NCBI RefSeq assembly: GCF_014205275.1
Contig: NZ_JACHND010000001.1
Location: 7,936,001-8,000,000, forward strand
Origin: Sphaerisporangium siamense
Lineage (GTDB): Bacteria > Actinomycetota > Actinomycetes > Streptosporangiales > Streptosporangiaceae
Reading direction: 5' to 3'
DNA length: 64,000 nt
The position numbers were made by a program, and so were the translations under genes. A model generated the notes under the pieces. That model was not told the origin of the DNA. It searched no databases and saw only the letters and a list, made by a program, of their open reading frames with translations. Positions 1 to 10,401 of this stretch are shown piece by piece (the stretch's first letter is position 1; each line of letters starts with the position of its first letter).

Positions 1-309
1 CAGGGAGCGGCGGAGGACGCGAGGCATGATCACGGATCTGGGGTAGTCGAGCCAGATCACCGTGTCGGCGCGGGTCCAGAGGAGGTCGCGGACCTCCGGG
101 TATCCGAACGAGTCGAAGACCCAGCCGGAGGTGGAGGCGATCTCGGCCACGCGCCGGGCGAATTGAGGGTCTGTCGCCCACTTCGGCCCGGTGAACCGCA
201 GGGCGTCCAGTTCGTGGCACGGGAGCCGGAGCCGGGTCGCGACGGCCCGCGCCAGGGTGGTCTTCCCGGCTCCGCTGATACCGGCGACGAGGACGCGTCG
301 CATGGGCAT
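1..309 (-). CDS. P-loop (adenylate-kinase-like) ATPase, 3' end cut by window edge
   Basis: An open frame runs from an ATG at 309 (a second in-frame ATG lies at 303) to the window edge with no stop, so about 103 residues are visible. The start reads MPMRRVLVAG followed by ISGAGKTTLAR, a clear Walker A motif at residues 10-18, and further on a hydrophobic VIWLDYP strand typical of small nucleotide or shikimate kinases and of FlaR-like DNA-topology-modulation proteins. The gene starts 5 nt after the stop of the upstream glycosyltransferase gene with no clear ribosome-binding site, so it is probably translationally coupled to it. The substrate cannot be told from this fragment; the C-terminal lid region is outside the window. 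Confidence 0.75.
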   Translation of the reverse strand, partial: MPMRRVLVAGISGAGKTTLARAVATRLRLPCHELDALRFTGPKWATDPQFARRVAEIASTSGWVFDSFGYPEVRDLLWTRADTVIWLDYPRSVIMPRVLRRSL

Positions 310-314
310 GGTGG

Positions 315-2348
315 TCAGATCATCGCCAGGGGTTCCGCCGGGGTGTGGCCCGTCACGTGGGACGAGGAGAGGAGCCGTTCGGTCGCGGCGGGGCGGAGGC
401 GGACGTAGGAGTAGCGGTCGGCGGAGTAGACGCGGACGCCGTCCGTGCGGCACTGGCGCATGAGGGTCTCGTCCCATTCCTCCGAGAGATCGGCGATGCC
501 GAGGGCCGTGAGGGCCTGGCGGCGGGCGAGGATGGTGCCTCCGGTCACTTCGGGGAGGAACCGGTGTTCGGTGCCGGGGGCGTGGAGCAGGGTGGTCCCG
601 GCGCCGAGAATGTGGGCGTAGTAGGACGACTTCCCGATGATCTCGGCGTCCACGGCCGCGAAGTAGCGGACGAGGTCCGCGAGATAGTGCTCGCCGTACA
701 GGTCGCGCGGGTCCAGGACGGCGACCAGGTCGCCGTCGGCGAGGCCGAGCGCCCGGTCCAGGGCCGCGCCCCTGGTGAGCGCCCCGCCCGTCTCTCGTAC
801 GATGACGTCGCCGCCGTGCACCGCCGCCGCGGCCTTCTCGACGGCGGCGGCGTCCACCCCTTCGGCGACGATCACGAGCTGGCCGGGGGCGTGCACCTGG
901 TGCCGGAGCTGGGCGAGCACGTGATCGAGCTCGGCCGGGTCCGAGACGGCGGTGATCGCGGTGACGGCCCCGGCGTTCCGCAGCGAGGGCAGGCCGGCGG
1001 CGTCGAGGATCGGGTCGAGCAGCGGGGTCACGGGCACGGTGGCCCGCCAGGCGAGGTGCGCCTCGGCCGCCGACTGGTCGTCGGCCGCGAGGTACTCCCG
1101 CACCGAGGTGAGCGCGCCCCGCAGGGACTCCTCATCGGTGGGCACGGGAGCGGTGAGCTGCATGAGCGGGGTACCGCAGGCGGACAGTTCCTCCACGGTG
1201 CGCGCGTCGGCGTCCGGCCCGGCGACCACCAGCGACACCGAGCGGTAGACCGTCAGCAGGTCGTCGTAGGTCGTCTTGTCGTCCGACAACGGCCGCCAGG
1301 GAGCGTCCGCCGAGGCGCCCGCGGGGAGAAGGGATTCCGGGAAGCCGGCGGGAAGGTCGCCCTGGAGGGCCGTCCCGAGAAGGCCGACGCCCGCGCGGCC
1401 GGCCGCGGAGGGGGTCTGGTTGTGGACGCGGGGCTGGACGGACAGGGGGAGGACGGCCACGCGGTCGTGGCGGAGGGCGGCCCGCCATTCGCGGGCGCGG
1501 GCCTCCGAGGTGGCGAGGACCTGGTCGAAGTAGGACGCCACGGGAGCGCTGTGGGAGAGCGGGCCACCGGAGTGCCAGAAGATCGTGCGGATGCCGCGGC
1601 GGCCGCACTCCTCGGTCAGGTCGCGTAGGCCGCGCGTGCGCCCGGCGAGTTCTTCGAGCCAGCGGCCGCCGTTGCCCTGCAGGGGGCCGGGTTGGACGGA
1701 CTCGACGAACAGCAGGTGGGGACGGTGCTGGTCGAGCATGGCGCGCCAGTTGTCGGGGCCGAAGTTGGTGACCTGCCGCCATTCGTAGCGGAACAGCGCC
1801 TCCGAGCGGCGGTCGACGATGGCCGCGACGGTGAGGTGCGGCCGGGTGAGCGGTCCCTTGGGGACGGCGAAGCCCTCGGCCATCGGCGCGGACACGTCGG
1901 GCCCGGCGGTGGCGGGGGCCACGGGCTGGACGGCGGGGGGCTGGGCGAGCGGGGTGGGAGCGAAGTCGGAGCGCTTGGGCGCCGGGCGCTTCCTCACGGG
2001 CGCCCGCAGCGTCTTCGCGACCTCGCCGGGCTTCTTGGTGTGGATGGCGTCGCCGAGCTTGGACCACCGGCTCTCCTGCACCGACTCCAGGCGCCACAGG
2101 GCGACCTCGGTCTGGTACTTCTGCTCGGCGAGGTTCTTGGCGAGCTGGGCCGCCTGCCGCTCGGTGCTCTTGAGCCGGGCCTCGGCCTCCTTCAGCCGGG
2201 TGAGCGCCTCGGCTTCCGAGGTCGCGGCGGCGGCGAGACGTGCCTGGTAGTCGGCCAGCAGCCGGGCGAGTTCCGCGGCGTCCCGCGCCGCCGACACGGC
2301 CGCCTCCAGTGCCTGCCGGGTGCTCTCCAACTCTTCGCTCAATGCCAT
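315..2348 (-). CDS. Glycosyltransferase, CgeB-like plus GT2-like, with N-terminal coiled coil
   Basis: 677 residues from an ATG at 2348; the frame stays open a further 88 codons upstream, but that part looks non-coding and GTG 2351 is the only close alternative. Residues 1-110 are a charged, Ala/Glu-rich coiled coil, followed by a basic, proline-rich linker. Residues about 170-430 resemble CgeB/spore-maturation-type glycosyltransferases (motifs such as TIFWHSGGP, VLATSEARA, SACGTPLMQ). The last 240 residues look like a GT2 fold, with LADGDLVAVLDPRD around residue 540 as the probable nucleotide-sugar or metal site. Soluble, no signal peptide. Likely transfers sugar to a surface or secreted glycoconjugate; acceptor unknown. 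First gene of a two-gene unit with the P-loop kinase, and divergent from the asparagine-synthase-like gene. Confidence 0.75.
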   Translation of the reverse strand: MALSEELESTRQALEAAVSAARDAAELARLLADYQARLAAAATSEAEALTRLKEAEARLKSTERQAAQLAKNLAEQKYQTEVALWRLESVQESRWSKLGDAIHTKKPGEVAKTLRAPVRKRPAPKRSDFAPTPLAQPPAVQPVAPATAGPDVSAPMAEGFAVPKGPLTRPHLTVAAIVDRRSEALFRYEWRQVTNFGPDNWRAMLDQHRPHLLFVESVQPGPLQGNGGRWLEELAGRTRGLRDLTEECGRRGIRTIFWHSGGPLSHSAPVASYFDQVLATSEARAREWRAALRHDRVAVLPLSVQPRVHNQTPSAAGRAGVGLLGTALQGDLPAGFPESLLPAGASADAPWRPLSDDKTTYDDLLTVYRSVSLVVAGPDADARTVEELSACGTPLMQLTAPVPTDEESLRGALTSVREYLAADDQSAAEAHLAWRATVPVTPLLDPILDAAGLPSLRNAGAVTAITAVSDPAELDHVLAQLRHQVHAPGQLVIVAEGVDAAAVEKAAAAVHGGDVIVRETGGALTRGAALDRALGLADGDLVAVLDPRDLYGEHYLADLVRYFAAVDAEIIGKSSYYAHILGAGTTLLHAPGTEHRFLPEVTGGTILARRQALTALGIADLSEEWDETLMRQCRTDGVRVYSADRYSYVRLRPAATERLLSSSHVTGHTPAEPLAMI

Positions 2349-2578
2349 CACCGTGTCCCCAGAGCCGTCGAGGAAGAATAATCGCAGATCTCCACCGACC
2401 ATCTCGAACCAGAACCAATCAGGTGTGTGCGACTTCCGTCTCTCCGCCCCCTCATGAACCCGCGAATGCCACATCACCGGACGGCCGGTGATCGGTCCCG
2501 CCGGACCACGACCCTTCGGACATGTGTGACTCCGTACACTCGGCAGGTACTCGCTGCGGTGCTGAGGGGAGACGACCG

Positions 2579-4489
2579 GTGCGCAAGGGGAAGTGGCCTG
2601 AGTACGCGGCACGGCCGTACGTCTGCGGCGCCATCGGGGCCTACGACCCGGGCAGGCTGGCGGTGCTGGCGAACGCGGGCCCCCCGGTGCGGGAGGCGCA
2701 CCGCTCCCCCGGCGCCGCGCTGTTCGCCTCCGCGCCGCTGACGCCGTACGCGGGCACCGGGTCGTACCGCGACCGGGACCCGGCGGGCGGTCAGGCGGGT
2801 GCCGCGCTGAGCTCGGTCCCGTTCCGCGAGGACCTCCTCCCGGCCACGGGGGCCGACGTCAGCCCGCACGCCGGCGCGAACGGGAGCCGGACGGCCCCGG
2901 ACGCGGCCGGGCCGACGGGACACGGAACGGCCGAGACCGGTCCAGGCACGGCGGCCGAGACCCGTTTCGCGGGGACCGGGACCGGTGTGGGCCCTGGGGG
3001 CGAGGCGCGGTTCGCGTGGGGTGAGCGGCGGCCGGACCAGGCCGTGCCCTGGCTCGCGGTGGCCGAGACGTACGAGGCGCCGGGGCTGATCGACGAGCGG
3101 GACGCCGTCACGCTGCACACCGGGGCGTTCGGGCTGGTGGACGTGTACTACCTGGCCGACGGGGACGCCGTCTACTTCGCGGGGAACATCGAACCGCTGC
3201 TGGCGCTGGCCAGGCGGCCGTACGAGGTGGACTGGGACGCCTGGGCGGCGATACTCAGGCTGACCTACCCCCTGCTGGAGGCGACGCCGTACCGGGAGGT
3301 CAAGAGGCTGCCCGGCTCCACGGCGCTGATCTGGTCGCGCGCCGCCCAGAAGATCACCGTGGAGAGGCACGCCCCCCGCTGGGTGCGCCAGGAGCCCTTC
3401 GACCGGGGCGTGACGGCCGGCGACATGGTGGCGCTGCTGCACGAGGCGCTCAAGCCGTACGACGACCGGGCGCTGCTGGTGCCGGTGAGCGGCGGGTACG
3501 ACTCGCGGCTGCTGGCCTCGATCGTCAAGGCGCGCGGGATCGACGTCGAGTCGTGGACGACGAGCCCGGACGACGGCCTGGACAACGACATCGACTTCGC
3601 CCGCATCGTGACCCGCGAGCTCGGCATCTCGCACCGGATCGTGCCGCAGGACCCGGCGGCCTACCCGGATGAGGCGCGCTGGGCGGCGCGCAGGCTGGAG
3701 TACCTGACCAGCCACCACGCCTGGTACTCCCCGTTCGCCCGCGAAGTGCACGCCGCGGGACGCCCGATCGTGGACGGCCTGGCGGGCGGCCCGCTGATGA
3801 AGAACTTCCTGATCACCGCGGACGCCGTGGGCGCGGGCACCACCGGGGACCGTCAGGCGGCCCTGCTCGCCGCGCTGGCCACCGGCGAGCCGCACATGCC
3901 GCTGCTGTCCGAGCCCGCCCTGGCGTTCGTCGAGGACCGGGTGGGGGCGGCGTTCGCGCAGGCCACCTCGATGCTGCGCGGGCACAGGTCGGAGCTGCCG
4001 CTGAGCGTGCTGCACACCCGCACGGCCCGGGGCATCGCGCGCTCCCCGGTGAACCTGGTCGGCCCGGAGGTGACGCCGGTCTTCCCGTTCCTGCACCCGG
4101 ACTTCTTCGACGCGGCCCTGTCGGTGCCCGTGGAGCGCAAGGAGGGCGGCAGGTTCTACCGGGAGATCCTCCAGGCGGCGAACCCGCGCGTGGCGTCGCT
4201 GCCGTCCACCAACGGCGCGCTGCCGCACCGGCGGGTGCCGCTGCGCTCGGCGGGGCCCGTCGCCCGGGAGTGGAACCACCGGATGCTGGTCCGGGCGGCC
4301 GAGGCCGTCCCGAGCCTGATGTCGGGCCCGATGCTGGACACGATCGCGAAGGGCCCGGACGCGCTCACGGCGTTCGGCTCGTGGAACTCGCGGTTCTGGC
4401 TGCGCGGACTGGTACTTTTCGGCTCCTGGCTCACCGACTACGGGGACGTGCTCGGCGACCTCACGCCGCCGTGGGACGAACGGCCGTGA
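2579..4489 (+). CDS. Asparagine-synthase-like protein lacking the N-terminal Cys nucleophile
   Basis: 636 residues from GTG 2579, preceded by a GAGGGGAGA ribosome-binding site; an upstream ATG at 2522 lacks one. The C-terminal half is a PP-loop ATP-pyrophosphatase: LVPVSGGYDSRLL with SGGYDS at residues 304-309 binds ATP in asparagine synthetase B and lasso-peptide cyclases. The N-terminal amidotransferase-like part begins VRKGKW, so no Cys2 is available to hydrolyse glutamine, and a stretch of about 90 Gly/Ala/Thr-rich residues interrupts it. The usual GxGGDE loop reads DGLAGGPLMKN. Known homologues either make asparagine from free ammonia or form amide bonds in natural products; which applies here is not visible. 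No RiPP precursor or protease gene is next to it. It faces the CgeB/GT2 glycosyltransferase gene across 230 nt. Confidence 0.75.
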   Translation: MRKGKWPEYAARPYVCGAIGAYDPGRLAVLANAGPPVREAHRSPGAALFASAPLTPYAGTGSYRDRDPAGGQAGAALSSVPFREDLLPATGADVSPHAGANGSRTAPDAAGPTGHGTAETGPGTAAETRFAGTGTGVGPGGEARFAWGERRPDQAVPWLAVAETYEAPGLIDERDAVTLHTGAFGLVDVYYLADGDAVYFAGNIEPLLALARRPYEVDWDAWAAILRLTYPLLEATPYREVKRLPGSTALIWSRAAQKITVERHAPRWVRQEPFDRGVTAGDMVALLHEALKPYDDRALLVPVSGGYDSRLLASIVKARGIDVESWTTSPDDGLDNDIDFARIVTRELGISHRIVPQDPAAYPDEARWAARRLEYLTSHHAWYSPFAREVHAAGRPIVDGLAGGPLMKNFLITADAVGAGTTGDRQAALLAALATGEPHMPLLSEPALAFVEDRVGAAFAQATSMLRGHRSELPLSVLHTRTARGIARSPVNLVGPEVTPVFPFLHPDFFDAALSVPVERKEGGRFYREILQAANPRVASLPSTNGALPHRRVPLRSAGPVAREWNHRMLVRAAEAVPSLMSGPMLDTIAKGPDALTAFGSWNSRFWLRGLVLFGSWLTDYGDVLGDLTPPWDERP

Positions 4490-4827
4490 AACCGTCTCAC
4501 GATCCGGACGGCGGCGCCTAAGTCGGCGACACACTGCGTGCATGTCTCATTACGTGAGACTTCGCGGGAAGGATGGGGTTTTACGCGGTTGCGACACCGG
4601 GTTTCCCTTGCGCGCAAAGGATTACGTGGTTGCCACGCTGAGCGACGATTGCTGATCTACCCCGGACGTCCCTAATGGGCTGCTAGTCTTCCGCGAAACA
4701 GCGCCGAAACACACGCCGCGCACCAACACCCCTGAGGTGGCGGCGTCTGCGCGGTAGCCGCGGGGTAGACGGCTACACCGGCGTAATACCCCGTTTGCAT
4801 GTCCACTCTCCCAATGCGAGCGAACAT
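4490..4827. other. Intergenic region upstream of treS
   Basis: About 340 nt with no convincing gene. It holds small inverted repeats: GTCTCA/TGAGAC at 4544-4560, CGTGG-TTG-CCACG at 4626-4638, and GTAGCCG/CGGCTAC at 4754-4776, the last about 50 nt before the chosen treS start. The sequence is locally more AT-rich than its surroundings, as expected for a promoter region. No strong terminator for the upstream gene was seen. Confidence 0.4.
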
Positions 4828-6516
<1,689 letters not shown>

Positions 6517-6540
6517 GCGCCGACCCCGCGGCCGGCCGCC

Positions 6541-8730
6541 TCAGCGCGGCGTGACCGGCACGCGGGCGCGCGCGGCGCCGCGGGCGGGGATGACCGCCAC
6601 CAGGAGGGACGCGCCGATGGCCGCCAGCGCCGTGACCAGCAGCGTCACGGCGCTCGGCGGGCTTCCGATGCCGGCTCCGATGCCGCTGGCGACGCCCTGC
6701 AGGTCGATCAGGCCGGGTGACACGGCGGCCCCGGCGAGCGCGCCCGCGGCGACGCCGAGCACCGCGGGCAGCCCGATCCCCGTCACGAGGGTGGCCATCA
6801 CCTGGCGCGGGGTCAGGCCCATCGCCTTGAGCACCGCGAGGTCGAGGGCGTGGTCGCGCAGCCCGATCGCGCTGGCCGTGAGCATCGTGGCCAGCCCGAG
6901 CAGCGCCAGCACCGCCACCAGCGCGACGATGATCACGCGGATCACCGCGAGACGGGCCGCCGGGTTCACGGCCTGGGCGACCTCCAGCCCCTGCTCCTGG
7001 AGGCGGGCGCGGACGGCCGCCGGGTCGGCCCCTGGGCGCAGCACCACGCCGTAGAACTGCGGCGGCAGCGCGTCCTTGGGGGCGAGGCTGTCCAGCGCGA
7101 CCGACAGCACCTCGCCGTCCTGCTCCGGCTCCAGCACCCGCCCGACGATCCGCACGTTCAGCGGAGTGCCGCCGATCGTCAGCCGCGTCCGGTCGCCGAT
7201 GCGCACGTTGAGCAGGTCGAGCAGGCCCTGCCCGGCCACGGCCTCCCCGCGCGCCCGGAACGGGCGGCCCTCGACCACCGAGAACGGGTACGGCTCGCTC
7301 GCCATGCCGAGGGCGCGGGTGCGCACGGTGCGCGTCTGCCCCGGGACGAGCGCGTCGACCTCCGTCCCCGGGTAGGACGCGACCACGTCCGGGTCGGCCG
7401 ACGTCAGGCGGTCGGCGGCCTCGGAGGACAGGCCGCCCGGCCGCACGGTCAGCGCGGCGGCCTGGCCCACCCGCTCGGGATGCTCCTCGAACGCGTCCAG
7501 CGTGGCCCAGCAGCCCAGGCCGATGGCGATCATCATCATGGGGATCGCCAGCCCGAACGTCGTCAGCAGCGCAGGGAGCCTGCGCGTGAAGGCGTCCCTC
7601 GCGCCGAGCACCAGCGCGGGCGGCAGGCGCACCAGCAGGGCGAGGCGGGCCATGCGCGACAGGTGGCCGCGCGGCGGCGACGCGGGGGCCGCGGGGATCG
7701 GCGGGGTACGGCCGCCGCGCCAGGCCGGCAGCCACACCGCGACCAGCACCACCAGCGCCGCGCCGCAGGTGATCGCCACCAGCGGCGCGGAGGAGAGCGG
7801 GACCACCGCCGCCTGAGTGGACACCGTGATCAGCCGGCCGCACAGCACGCCGAGCGCCACCCCGGCCAGCCCGAGCGCGCCGTGTTCGGCGAGGAGCATG
7901 CGGACCACCTGGCGCCGGGTGAAGCCCAGCGACTTCAGCGTCGCGATGTCGCGCTGCTGGGTCAGCACGCGGCCGCCCGTCGCGTTGGCGATGGCCAGCG
8001 CCGCCGCCACCAGCCCCACCACGCCGAACAGGCCGAGCAGCACGCCGAGCAGCCGGTTGTCCAGCTCCATCGACGCCCGCACCTCGCGCCAGGTCGTCGC
8101 CCGCTGCACCTGCCCCGCAAGGACGGTGGTCGTGCGCTGGACGACCAGGGAGCTGGCGTCCGGGTCGGCCAGCCGCAGGCCGGTGACGGTCTCACTGCGG
8201 CCCTCGGCGGGCTCCACCTGGTCGAGCGTGCCGGGCAGCGTCCAGGCCAGGCCCGGGGTCCACTCGGGGTAGAAGCCCTGGTCACCGCTCTCGGCGAGGC
8301 CGGTCACCGTGAGCGCGTGGTCGGCGCCGTTCAGGCCGACCACGGGGAACGGCGAGCCGGGGCGCAGGCCGAGCGCCAGCGCGAACGACCGCTCGACGAC
8401 CACGCCCGCCGGGGCGCCCGGGTCCAGCCAGCGGCCCTCGCGGACCACCGGACGTCCCACCGGCGGGAGCACCGCGGACATCTCCTGGAGCGCGACGGGG
8501 GTCTTCTTGCCGCCCTGGGTCAGGGTGGCGGGCGCGCTGCGGTAGGGGCCGGCGACGTCGGTCACGCCGTCGATCGCCTTGAGCGCGGCCGGGTCGGGCG
8601 CGTCCTTGGTGTGGATCCAGACGTGCGCGCCGTTGCCCTGGGTGAACAGGCCACGCCACGGGTTGGTGCCGTCCTCCAGCAGCGTCGCCCCGGTGACCAG
8701 CGCCGCCACGATCCCCGCCACCGCCAGCAC
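6541..8730 (-). CDS. FtsX-family ABC transporter permease
   Basis: About 729 residues from GTG 8730, with two FtsX-type modules of the MacB/LolC class: an N-terminal membrane segment, a large extracytoplasmic domain, three membrane helices with the coupling segment RDIATLKSLGFTRRQVVRML, then a second copy of the same plan ending with DLAVLKAMGLTPRQVMATLV. Likely moves a lipophilic or peptide substrate outward, or acts as a mechanotransmitter, with the ATPase encoded upstream. The frame is open and looks coding 23 codons before GTG 8730 (NTAQRRWIRADLRARRGQ), where only an ATA at 8799 sits behind a good GGAGAG site, so the true N-terminus is uncertain. Translated after the ATPase and a long hairpin. 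Confidence 0.88.
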   Translation of the reverse strand: MLAVAGIVAALVTGATLLEDGTNPWRGLFTQGNGAHVWIHTKDAPDPAALKAIDGVTDVAGPYRSAPATLTQGGKKTPVALQEMSAVLPPVGRPVVREGRWLDPGAPAGVVVERSFALALGLRPGSPFPVVGLNGADHALTVTGLAESGDQGFYPEWTPGLAWTLPGTLDQVEPAEGRSETVTGLRLADPDASSLVVQRTTTVLAGQVQRATTWREVRASMELDNRLLGVLLGLFGVVGLVAAALAIANATGGRVLTQQRDIATLKSLGFTRRQVVRMLLAEHGALGLAGVALGVLCGRLITVSTQAAVVPLSSAPLVAITCGAALVVLVAVWLPAWRGGRTPPIPAAPASPPRGHLSRMARLALLVRLPPALVLGARDAFTRRLPALLTTFGLAIPMMMIAIGLGCWATLDAFEEHPERVGQAAALTVRPGGLSSEAADRLTSADPDVVASYPGTEVDALVPGQTRTVRTRALGMASEPYPFSVVEGRPFRARGEAVAGQGLLDLLNVRIGDRTRLTIGGTPLNVRIVGRVLEPEQDGEVLSVALDSLAPKDALPPQFYGVVLRPGADPAAVRARLQEQGLEVAQAVNPAARLAVIRVIIVALVAVLALLGLATMLTASAIGLRDHALDLAVLKAMGLTPRQVMATLVTGIGLPAVLGVAAGALAGAAVSPGLIDLQGVASGIGAGIGSPPSAVTLLVTALAAIGASLLVAVIPARGAARARVPVTPR

Positions 8731-8820
8731 CGTCAGCGCCGCCTGCCCCCGCCGAGCCCGCAGATCAGCACGAATCCACCTACGTTGAGCTGTGTTTATG
8801 GCGCTCTCTCCGTTCGCGCG

Positions 8821-8923
8821 GCGTGAGGGCGCCCTTGAGCCGGCGCTCTTCCGCCGTCCCGCGCAAGGGATCGTTCCTCACCCTTGCGCGGGACGGCTCC
8901 AGAGCACCGGCGCGCCCTCACGC
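8821..8923 (-). repeat. Three-tier long hairpin between ABC ATPase and permease genes
   Basis: An inner perfect 17-bp stem, GCCGTCCCGCGCAAGGG at 8853-8869 with its complement at 8881-8897, closes an 11-nt loop. A middle stem pairs 8839-8849 with 8901-8911 with one mismatch. A perfect 12-bp outer stem pairs GCGTGAGGGCGC at 8821-8832 with 8912-8923. The element lies between the ATPase stop and the Shine-Dalgarno-like GGAGAG of the permease. It could be an intra-operon attenuator or RNA-stability element, or a small palindromic mobile repeat; the sequence alone does not decide. Confidence 0.8.
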
Positions 8924-8947
8924 GGCTTGCTGGGATGGTGGGCATCT

Positions 8948-9751
<804 letters not shown>

Positions 9752-9762
9752 TTCTCGTACGT

Positions 9763-10269
9763 CTACGCGAGCTCTTCCTGGCAACGTTCCAGCCAGTCGA
9801 GGTCGGCCTGGAGGTGCAGCATGGCGCCCTCGATCAGCAGGTGCGCCGCGCGGTTGTCCTGGTCGGTCCGCTCGGCGAGTTCTACCAGATCGCGCATGAT
9901 AGCGAGGTAGTGGCGGCGCTGCCGGTTGATCAGTGCCATGCGGTCGGCCATGCCGGTCATGGGGGCGAGCACGAGCTTCATGAAGAACTCGTCCCTGACC
10001 CTCGGCCCCTCGGACGGCGACTCGACCCACTCGTCGAGGGCCTCGCGGCCCGCGGCGGTGCAGTAGTAGACCTTCTTGTTCGGGCGGTTGGACTGCTCCA
10101 CGTCCACGCCGCGCACCAGGCCGTCCTTCTCCAGGCGGCCGAGCGTGACGTAGATCTGCCCGATGTTGGGAGAGGGATAGGCGCTGCCGAAGATCTGCTC
10201 AAGCGCCTGTTTGAGTTCGTACCCGTGGGCAGGTTCCTTCGCCAGGAGCGCCAGCAGCGGCAGCCGCAC
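9763..10269 (-). CDS. PadR-family transcriptional regulator
   Basis: 168 residues from GTG 10269 behind a strong GGGAGGTGGGG site. The N-terminal winged helix (LPLLALLAKEPAHGYELKQ, then SPNIGQIYVTLGRLEKDGLV) is the classic PadR DNA-binding domain; the second half is a helical dimerisation domain (PadR_C/Vir_AphA type) with RMALINRQRRHYLAIMRDL. Such repressors commonly control the multidrug or lipid exporter next to them, and here the ABC ATPase and permease genes follow directly. The divergent region in front holds candidate operator repeats, so autoregulation is likely. The inducer is unknown. Confidence 0.9.
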   Translation of the reverse strand: MRLPLLALLAKEPAHGYELKQALEQIFGSAYPSPNIGQIYVTLGRLEKDGLVRGVDVEQSNRPNKKVYYCTAAGREALDEWVESPSEGPRVRDEFFMKLVLAPMTGMADRMALINRQRRHYLAIMRDLVELAERTDQDNRAAHLLIEGAMLHLQADLDWLERCQEELA

Positions 10270-10320
10270 GCCCCACCTCCCTCGGGCTTCGACGTTACCT
10301 GAGCGTTACGAGGTAATCCG

Positions 10321-10380
10321 TTGACGGTCACCTTACCGCTATGCATAACATGCATGCATCTACATAACACGCATGTAACC
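10321..10380. promoter_or_regulatory. Candidate PadR operator and promoter region
   Basis: Between the divergent padR-like and sugar-binding-protein genes lies an AT-rich block with a direct repeat, GCATAACATGCATG at 10343-10356 and ACATAACACGCATG at 10362-10375 (19-nt period, about two helical turns), and a palindrome TGCATGCA at 10351-10358. PadR sites are usually ATGT/ACAT-type repeats, which fits. A TTGACG at 10321 could be a -35 box for the rightward gene. Inference from sequence only. Confidence 0.45.
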
Positions 10381-10401
10381 TGATCAAAACCCGGAGGACA
10401 C

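Noticed and set aside
2349-2578. Lasso or other RiPP precursor peptide near the asparagine-synthase-like gene
   Set aside because: No short frame with leader-like sequence, ribosome-binding site and core; no protease or RRE gene either.
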